Shown here: piece after piece, positions 58,050 to 64,000 of the stretch
Numbering within the stretch: the stretch's first letter is position 1
Layout of the letters: each line of letters begins with the position of its first letter
DNA from: Mucilaginibacter agri
GTDB taxonomy: Bacteria; Bacteroidota; Bacteroidia; Sphingobacteriales; Sphingobacteriaceae
Direction: 5' to 3'
NCBI RefSeq assembly: GCF_009928685.1
Contig: NZ_WWEO01000045.1
Coordinates: forward strand, 310,001-374,000
Length of the DNA: 64,000 nt
The notes under the pieces: model-generated
Seen by the model: the letters and a program-made list of their open reading frames with translations, nothing else
Told to the model about the DNA's origin: nothing
The model's database searches: none
Program-made: the position numbers and the translations under genes

Positions 58050-59150
58050 ATGATGAAAACGAAAGCGTTAGTAACCGGCTTTGCCGCTTTAACGTTGCTG
58101 GCAGCATGCAAGCATAAAACCGAAGAGACTGTAGAAAGCAAACAGGTGTGTGTAAGCGACTCAATGGCTAAACAAATAACTATTGATACCGCTAAAACAG
58201 CCACCATGAAAGATGAATTAACACTTTCGGGCGAGGTTTCTTTTGATGATAACAACGTGGTTAAAGTGTTCCCTTTTTCGAGCGGACAGGTTATGGAAGT
58301 TAAAGTGTCGCTTGGCGATAGAGTAACGAAGGGCCAAACCCTTGCTGTAATACGCAGTGCGGATGTTGCCGGTAACTATACCGATTTAACCGCTACACAA
58401 TCCGATCTGGCAATTGCTAAACGTCAGCTTTCGCAGGCGGAGTACCTTTATAAAAACGGTATCTCGAGTGAGCGCGACTATACCGAGGCTAAAGAAAACT
58501 ATAATAAAGCAGTAGCTGCAAGTAGTAAAGTAAAAGATCAGATCGCTATTAATGGCGGTGGTAATACTAATGCGTCCGGCACGCTGGTGGTTAGAGCACC
58601 TCAAAGTGGCTATGTGGTAGAAAAGAATATCACTCAAGGCAGCTTTATCCGCCCGGATAACAGCGCCAGTTTGTTTACCATTTCAAATATGCAGGATGTT
58701 TGGATCTGGGCTAACGTTTTTGAATCTGACATTAGCAAAGTAAAAAAAGGTTATGCTGCTAAAGTAACTACAATAGCCTACCCTGGTAAAGTATTTACAG
58801 GTGTGGTTAACGAAGTAAGCTCGGTGCTTGATCCGGATAACAAGGTAATGAAGATAAAGGTTGTACTACCTAATCCTGATATGCTTTTAAAACCCGAAAT
58901 GTTTACCAGCGTAACCATTACCAACAGCGATAACCAACAAGCTGTTGCTATCCCGGCTAAGGCAGTTGTGTTTGACAGCAGCAAAAATTATGTAGTGGTT
59001 TACAACAGCAAATGCGACCTCAAAGTGCGCGAAGTAAGCGTAATTAAAACTGTTGATGATGTTACGTATATCGGCTCGGGCTTAAAACCCGGCGATAAAG
59101 TGGTATCAAAAAACCAACTGATGTTATATGATGCGTTAACTGCCGAGTAA
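58050..59150 (+). CDS. czcB: RND efflux periplasmic adaptor lipoprotein (CzcB/CusB-like)
   Basis: A 366-residue protein with a lipoprotein signal (FAALTLLAACKHK, Cys20). The membrane-fusion layout is clear: an outer barrel, a lipoyl-like domain split around a helical hairpin (AEYLYKNGISSERDYTEAKENYNKA), ending in VRAPQSGYVVEKNITQGSFIRP and the beta domain MFTSVTITN. It links the inner membrane pump to the TolC-like duct. A few His/Cys residues near the N-terminus (KHKTEETVESKQVCVS) could bind metal. It lies 31 bp after czcC. Confidence 0.9.
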   Translation: MMKTKALVTGFAALTLLAACKHKTEETVESKQVCVSDSMAKQITIDTAKTATMKDELTLSGEVSFDDNNVVKVFPFSSGQVMEVKVSLGDRVTKGQTLAVIRSADVAGNYTDLTATQSDLAIAKRQLSQAEYLYKNGISSERDYTEAKENYNKAVAASSKVKDQIAINGGGNTNASGTLVVRAPQSGYVVEKNITQGSFIRPDNSASLFTISNMQDVWIWANVFESDISKVKKGYAAKVTTIAYPGKVFTGVVNEVSSVLDPDNKVMKIKVVLPNPDMLLKPEMFTSVTITNSDNQQAVAIPAKAVVFDSSKNYVVVYNSKCDLKVREVSVIKTVDDVTYIGSGLKPGDKVVSKNQLMLYDALTAE

Positions 59151-59207
59151 CAGCTCGATAAGGCAGTTTATAAAGTTTAGTCGCTAATTATTACACTAAT
59201 TTAAGCA

Positions 59208-62200
59208 ATGAATAAATTCATTAAAGGCATCATACAATTCTCTCTGAAGAACCGCTACTTCATATTTTTTATGACGGCAGTAGTGGTTGCGTTAGGGGTA
59301 TGGAGCTATAGCAATACACCTATTGAAACGTTTCCAGACGTTACCAATACACAGATCATCATCATAGCCCAATGGCCCGGTCGCAGTGCCGAGGAAGTGG
59401 AAAAGATGATCACTATTCCAATGGAGACAGTACTGAACTCAGTACAAAGCAAATCGAATTTGCGTACCACCTCTTCATTCGGGTTATCTTATATCCGTAT
59501 TATTTTTGATGACGGGGTCGACGACGCCTTCGCACGTCAGCAAGTATTGAGCCGTTTAAGTAATGCCGATCTTCCGGACGGCGTTAAGCCGGAAGTTGAG
59601 CCACCTTACGGCCCAACCGGCGAGATCTACCGTTACACCCTAAAGAGTAAAACCAAATCATTGCATGAGCTTACTGCCATACAAGATTGGGTGCTCGATC
59701 GTCAATTTAAAGCTATACCCGGCGTAGCCGATGTTAACAGCTTTGGTGGTGAGGAAAAAACCTACGAAGTAAGTGTTAACCCTGCCCTGCTACGTAAATA
59801 TGAGCTGACTTCGTTAGATGTCTTTAACGCTATTAACAGAAGTAACATTAACGTAGGCGGCGATGTAATTGAGAAAAACGATCAGGCTTATGTAGTACGA
59901 GGTATCGGTTTGATCAATAATATCGATGAGATCTCCAATATCATTATTAAAAACGTAAACAACGTACCGATACTAGCCAAAGATGTTGCCGAAATTAAAG
60001 AAAGCGGGCTACCGCGATTAGGCCAGGTAGGTCGCGATAAGCAAAACGATGTTATAGAAGGTATCGTGGTTATGCGTAAAGGTGAAAACCCTGCCGAAGT
60101 ACTGGAACGTGTACGCGACAAGGTGAAAGACCTTAACGAGAACATACTACCTAAGGATGTAAAGATCGATACTTTTTACGATCGTACCACCCTGATGGAG
60201 TTCTGTACTGAAACTGTTATCCATAACCTTTGCGAAGGTATAGTACTGGTAACCGTTATCGTATTCCTCTTTATGGCCGACTGGCGCACTACTTTAACGG
60301 TAACGCTTGTTATCCCATTAGCACTGCTATTTGCCTTTATCTGTTTGCGCTTAAAAGGCATGAGTGCCAACTTGCTATCAATGGGCGCAGTCGATTTTGG
60401 TATCATAGTCGACGGGGCTGTGGTAATGGTTGAGGGTATCTTCGTTGCGCTAGATCACCGTGCGCATGAGGTTGGCATGGAGAAATTTAATAAGCTGGCT
60501 AAACTAAGCCTGTTTAAAAACGTGGGTACAGAAATGGGTAAAGCCATTTTCTTCTCCAAAGTAATTATCCTTACCTGTTTGGTGCCAATCTTCGCTTTCC
60601 AGAAAGTAGAAGGCAAAATGTTCTCGCCATTGGCTTACACCCTTGGTTTTGCATTAATTGGTGCATTAATTTTCACGCTAACGTTGGTACCTGCCCTATC
60701 GAGCATATTGCTGAACAAAAACGTAAAAGAGAAACACAACCCTGTGGTGTTATTCTTTGAAAACGGCGTACGCCGCATGTTTAACTTTACCTATAAAAAC
60801 CAGAAACTAAGCCTTATCATATCACTGGTGTTTATGGTGTTAACTTTTGGTTCTGCCAAGTTGTTGGGTACAGAATTCTTACCTCAGCTTAATGAGGGTG
60901 CTCTTTGGGTAACCGCGCAGTTGCCAATGAGTACCTCGTTAGAGAGCTCGGTAAACGTTACCAATAAGATGCGTGCTATACTGGCCACATATCCCGAGGT
61001 TAAGCAAACCCTTTCACAAGTTGGCCGTACTAACGATGGTACCGATCCTAAAGGTTTCTTTAACGTACAGATTCAGGTGGATTTATTGCCTAAAAAACAA
61101 TGGAAACGTAATATAACCGAAGAAGAGCTGATTGCCGATATGTATAAGAAGCTGAGTGAGTACCCGGGTATTATTTACAACTTCTCGCAACCGATCAGTG
61201 ATAACGTTGCCGAGGCTGTTGCGGGTGTACCTGCTTCGATGGCGGTTAAAATATTCGGACCAGACTTTGAGGTGCTCGACCATAAAGCCAATGCTGTTAT
61301 GGATGTGCTGAAAAAAATCCAGGGTGTTGAAGACTTAGGTGTACTGCGTAACCTTGGGCAACCAGAATTCCGTATCGAGCTAGATCAACGCAAAATGGCG
61401 CTTTATGGTGTATCAACTGCCGATGCCAATGCTGTTATCGAGATGGCAATAGGCGGTAAAGCCGCAACCCAATTATATGAAGGCGAGCGTAAATTTGACA
61501 TCCGCATTCGTTATCAGAAAGACTCACGCGATACCCAGGAAAAGATTGAAAACCTGATGGTGCCTACGCTTAATGGTTCGAAAATCTCGATCAAAGAGAT
61601 TTCTACCATTAAAACCTTAACCGGTCCTGCGTTTATTTATCGCGATAACAACATGCGTTATATAGCCGTAAAATTCTCGGTACGTGGCCGCGACTTAGGT
61701 AGCACTATTGCCGAAGCTCAACAAAAAGTTGGCGCCGCTGTAAAATTAGATCATGGCTACAGCTTTACTTGGAACGGTGAGTTTGAAAATCAGATCCGCG
61801 CGTCTAAGACATTATCGCGTGTGGTACCTATCTGTTTACTGGTAATCTTCCTGATCTTGTTTATGACTTTCGGTAACGCTAAAGATGCCTTCCTGGTAAT
61901 CCTCAACGTGCCATTTGCTTTGATCGGTGGAATTTTGGCCTTGCACATTACCGGCATCAACTTCAGTATATCTGCAGGTATTGGTTTTATAGCCCTGTTT
62001 GGGGTGTGTATCCAAAATGGTGTGATCCTGATCTCTGTATTCCGCAAAAACCTGCATGAGGGTATGCCGTTAGACAAGGCTATCCTTGATGGTGTAATAT
62101 CACGTGTACGCCCGGTTGTAATGACCGCGCTAATGGCCGCTATAGGTTTAATGCCGGCTGCGGTATCAACCGGTATTGGTTCAGAAACGCAGAAGCCTTT

Positions 62201-62327
62201 GGCCATTGTGGTTATTGGAGGCTTAGTTACCTCAACCATACTTACTTTGCTAATACTCCCTATTATTTACGCAATTGTATATCGCATTATACACAGGCGC
62301 GAAAAAAGGAAGCTATCAACCCGATAA
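59208..62327 (+). CDS. czcA: Heavy-metal efflux RND pump (CzcA/CusA-like)
   Basis: A 1039-residue RND transporter with 12 membrane helices and two large periplasmic loops, the full family size. The heavy-metal branch signature DFGIIVDGAVVMVEG lies in helix 4 (near residue 400), with the proton-relay acidic residues, and TNTQIIIIAQWPGRSAEEVEK follows the first helix. VPFALIGGILALHITGI and GIALFGVCIQNGVILIS-type motifs are in the second half. It exports metal cations with H+; the ion (Co, Zn, Cd, Cu or Ag) is not evident. A terminator follows. The gene is third in the operon. Confidence 0.93.
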   Translation: MNKFIKGIIQFSLKNRYFIFFMTAVVVALGVWSYSNTPIETFPDVTNTQIIIIAQWPGRSAEEVEKMITIPMETVLNSVQSKSNLRTTSSFGLSYIRIIFDDGVDDAFARQQVLSRLSNADLPDGVKPEVEPPYGPTGEIYRYTLKSKTKSLHELTAIQDWVLDRQFKAIPGVADVNSFGGEEKTYEVSVNPALLRKYELTSLDVFNAINRSNINVGGDVIEKNDQAYVVRGIGLINNIDEISNIIIKNVNNVPILAKDVAEIKESGLPRLGQVGRDKQNDVIEGIVVMRKGENPAEVLERVRDKVKDLNENILPKDVKIDTFYDRTTLMEFCTETVIHNLCEGIVLVTVIVFLFMADWRTTLTVTLVIPLALLFAFICLRLKGMSANLLSMGAVDFGIIVDGAVVMVEGIFVALDHRAHEVGMEKFNKLAKLSLFKNVGTEMGKAIFFSKVIILTCLVPIFAFQKVEGKMFSPLAYTLGFALIGALIFTLTLVPALSSILLNKNVKEKHNPVVLFFENGVRRMFNFTYKNQKLSLIISLVFMVLTFGSAKLLGTEFLPQLNEGALWVTAQLPMSTSLESSVNVTNKMRAILATYPEVKQTLSQVGRTNDGTDPKGFFNVQIQVDLLPKKQWKRNITEEELIADMYKKLSEYPGIIYNFSQPISDNVAEAVAGVPASMAVKIFGPDFEVLDHKANAVMDVLKKIQGVEDLGVLRNLGQPEFRIELDQRKMALYGVSTADANAVIEMAIGGKAATQLYEGERKFDIRIRYQKDSRDTQEKIENLMVPTLNGSKISIKEISTIKTLTGPAFIYRDNNMRYIAVKFSVRGRDLGSTIAEAQQKVGAAVKLDHGYSFTWNGEFENQIRASKTLSRVVPICLLVIFLILFMTFGNAKDAFLVILNVPFALIGGILALHITGINFSISAGIGFIALFGVCIQNGVILISVFRKNLHEGMPLDKAILDGVISRVRPVVMTALMAAIGLMPAAVSTGIGSETQKPLAIVVIGGLVTSTILTLLILPIIYAIVYRIIHRREKRKLSTR

Positions 62328-62365
62328 AAGAAACTGTTAACTACTGACTATTGACTGATAACCCC

Positions 62366-62398
62366 AACGTCCCGCATGTATTTGCGGGGCGTTTTTTA
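62366..62398 (+). terminator. Intrinsic terminator of the czc operon
   Basis: aacgtcccgca pairs with tgcggggcgtt (11 bp, one wobble) around a 6-nt loop, followed by six T. It lies 38 bp after czcA. Confidence 0.88.
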
Positions 62399-62452
62399 TT
62401 GGTACGTAACCGTAATTTATTAATTTGCGTATTGTTATTGTAAACCCTACTA

Positions 62453-64000
62453 ATGCATTTAAATAAATTGAGATTATTGAAGCCGCTTTTCTTGCTGCTT
62501 GCACTGTCATATATAACTAACGTATCTGCCCAAAAGAAAAAGGATTACACGCTTCTGGTTAACCCTTTTATAGGTACCGGCGGGCATGGCCACACCTACC
62601 CCGGCGCGGTTGTTCCATTTGGCATGGTACAGTTGAGCCCCGATACCCGCCTGGAGGGTTGGGACGGTTGCTCAGGATATCACTATACCGATACCGTGGT
62701 TTACGGGTTTTCGCATACCCATTTAAGTGGCACAGGCGTTGCCGACTATTGCGACGTATTGTTTATGCCAACCACTGGCGAACCGAAGTTTTTAAATACG
62801 GAGTACAGTTCGGGATTTAAGAAGAAGAATGAGATCGCAACGCCAGGTTATTATAAAACGGTACTGGATAAATATGGTGTAATTGCGGAACTTACTGCTA
62901 CGACACGCGTGGGTGTGCACCGTTATACTTTCCCAAGTACGCCAGAAGCCAATATTATTATCGATCTGAAACATCGCGACGAAGTCCTGGATTCATGGAT
63001 AGAGGTTGTTAATGATCATGAAATCCGCGGATTCCGACAATCTAAATCCTGGGCGCAAAATCAATATGTTTATTTCTATGCCAAATTCTCAAAGCCTTTC
63101 AAAACATATGGTATTGCTTTAAACGACGTTTTACAGACAGATAAGCAAAAGGCAGAGGGCAAGAACGTAAAAATGTTTATCCAATTTGATGACCCTAAAG
63201 AGGTCATCGCAAAAGTTGGTATCTCATCAGTAAGTGCCGAAGGCGCATTAAAAAACCTTGATGCCGAGGTATCTGACTTCGATTTTAAAACCGTGCAAAA
63301 GGCAGCTAAGACAGAATGGATGAATGCACTCGCTAAAATTGAGGTAGAAGGCGGCGCACCAAGCATTCAGACCCAACAACAGCAAAATGCCACTTATAAT
63401 CCCTATGGGTCAAACACACGTACCAAAAGACAAACCCCTCCTGTTGATTATGTAAAACAAAAACAAACGATATTTTACACGGCCCTGTACCATACCATGC
63501 TGGCACCAAACGTTTATAACGATGTAGACGGTCAGTATCGCGGTATGGATCAAAAGGTACACACGGCAGAAGATTTTAACTATTATACAGTGTTCTCGCT
63601 ATGGGACACGTTCAGAGCTGAACACCCTTTATTTACATTGATAGATCGTAAACGCACACTCGATTTTATCAAGAGCTTTTTAGCAATGTACGATCAAGGT
63701 GGGTTGTTACCGATATGGCCTTTGGCATCAAACGAAACTTATTGTATGATCGGCAATCACGCTATCCCCGTTATTGTTGATGCATATGCTAAAGGCATAA
63801 GAGACTTTGATGCTGAAAAAGCCTTTACAGCCATGAAAGCTGCGGTAAATCGCAATCAATTTGGCTTAGATTCTTATCGTAAAAACGGGGCTGTGCTGGT
63901 TGATGATGAACACGAATCTGTTTCCAAAACATTGGAGTACGCTTATGACGATTGGTGTATTGCCCAAATGGCCAAGATGATGAACAAGGAAGCCGACTAT
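62453..64000 (+). CDS. GH92 family alpha-mannosidase (partial, cut by window end)
   Basis: The frame is open from the ATG at 62453 to the window end (516 codons). A signal peptide (LLKPLFLLLALSYITNVSAQ) precedes the GH92 opening LVNPFIGTGGHGHTYPGAVVPFGMVQLSPDT, and the family blocks GWDGCSGYHY and YGFSHTHLSGTG follow. The catalytic (alpha/alpha)6 part begins with WDTFRAEHPLFTL and GGLLPIWPLASNETYCMIGNHAIPV, while the general-acid region lies beyond the window. GH92 enzymes are Ca2+-dependent exo-alpha-mannosidases acting on N-glycan or glycoprotein mannose in the periplasm or outer membrane. A weak -7 element (TTAATTTG, 62420-62427) lies upstream. Confidence 0.93.
   Translation, partial: MHLNKLRLLKPLFLLLALSYITNVSAQKKKDYTLLVNPFIGTGGHGHTYPGAVVPFGMVQLSPDTRLEGWDGCSGYHYTDTVVYGFSHTHLSGTGVADYCDVLFMPTTGEPKFLNTEYSSGFKKKNEIATPGYYKTVLDKYGVIAELTATTRVGVHRYTFPSTPEANIIIDLKHRDEVLDSWIEVVNDHEIRGFRQSKSWAQNQYVYFYAKFSKPFKTYGIALNDVLQTDKQKAEGKNVKMFIQFDDPKEVIAKVGISSVSAEGALKNLDAEVSDFDFKTVQKAAKTEWMNALAKIEVEGGAPSIQTQQQQNATYNPYGSNTRTKRQTPPVDYVKQKQTIFYTALYHTMLAPNVYNDVDGQYRGMDQKVHTAEDFNYYTVFSLWDTFRAEHPLFTLIDRKRTLDFIKSFLAMYDQGGLLPIWPLASNETYCMIGNHAIPVIVDAYAKGIRDFDAEKAFTAMKAAVNRNQFGLDSYRKNGAVLVDDEHESVSKTLEYAYDDWCIAQMAKMMNKEADY

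Noticed and set aside
61790..62239. 149-residue minus-strand frame
   Set aside because: It is a shadow of the czcA-like gene, which is intact on the plus strand.
1..64000. CRISPR array, prophage, insertion sequence, tRNA or rRNA
   Set aside because: I looked for regular direct repeats, integrase/transposase genes and cloverleaf patterns and saw none; the only recombinase is housekeeping XerD. A tRNA missed by eye is possible and tRNAscan would settle it.

Overview
This 64 kb window is chromosomal DNA of a Bacteroidota bacterium, most likely a Sphingobacteriaceae member close to Mucilaginibacter or Pedobacter. The evidence is moderate GC content, Bacteroidota-type promoters (TAnnTTTG at -7), almost no Shine-Dalgarno sequences, and family-typical versions of GyrA, PEP carboxylase, the DUF4142 lipoprotein, WbqC and the AcvB/VirJ-type protein. 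It is mainly core genome: there is no prophage, integrase island, insertion sequence, CRISPR array or rRNA, and I saw no tRNA.

Layout. 1-4.3 kb: a truncated multi-PAS sensor histidine kinase (-), a GH15 glycosidase (-) and a cold-shock protein with a long leader (+). 4.3-12.3 kb: an MFS transporter, hemF, a small secreted protein, then gyrA followed by two tandem secreted TPR paralogues (+). 12.3-21.6 kb: AHSA1-like protein, DUF763 protein, DUF4142 lipoprotein, PEP carboxylase, FUSC-like membrane protein and PhoH2-type PIN-ATPase. 21.6-23.2 kb: no credible protein gene; instead two tandem, related, terminator-ended structured RNAs on the minus strand, the most notable object here. 23.2-33.5 kb: a radical-SAM DNA-metabolism pair (TIGR03916/TIGR03915), ohr, bioB, mgtE, a gapless ribD-eamA-yigZ operon, prmC, xerD and aroQ. 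33.5-43.7 kb: MscS channel, a glycosyltransferase with an LpxL-like acyltransferase, wbqC-corA, msrA, DUF3820, a metallo-beta-lactamase-fold protein and an aldo/keto reductase. 43.7-52.5 kb: a Gly/Asn/Gln-rich secreted protein, a sorbosone dehydrogenase-like protein coupled to a cytochrome c, a three-gene ABC importer of the TrpXYZ type, and a methionine aminotransferase with a nitrilase-family amidase. 52.6-64 kb: an MprF/LpiA-like lysyl-lipid synthase-flippase with an AcvB/VirJ-like partner, a CzcCBA-type heavy-metal efflux system, and the start of a GH92 mannosidase.

How the genes work together. Several adjacent pairs make biochemical sense: aminotransferase + omega-amidase (transamination with keto-acid amide clearing), MprF + AcvB (making and removing aminoacylated lipid), sugar dehydrogenase + cytochrome c (periplasmic oxidation with electron hand-off), radical SAM + partner, and the TolC/adaptor/RND efflux set. 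Many genes have a -7 element ending only 4-8 nt before the start codon, which suggests leaderless mRNAs are common in this genome.

The best candidate for an undescribed system is the pair of ~430-440 nt RNAs at 21.88-22.97 kb. They share a 94-nt block with 89 identities, a TTGAC box at the same distance upstream, hairpins that keep stable tetraloops while their stems change, a repeated ACGG motif, and each ends in its own intrinsic terminator.
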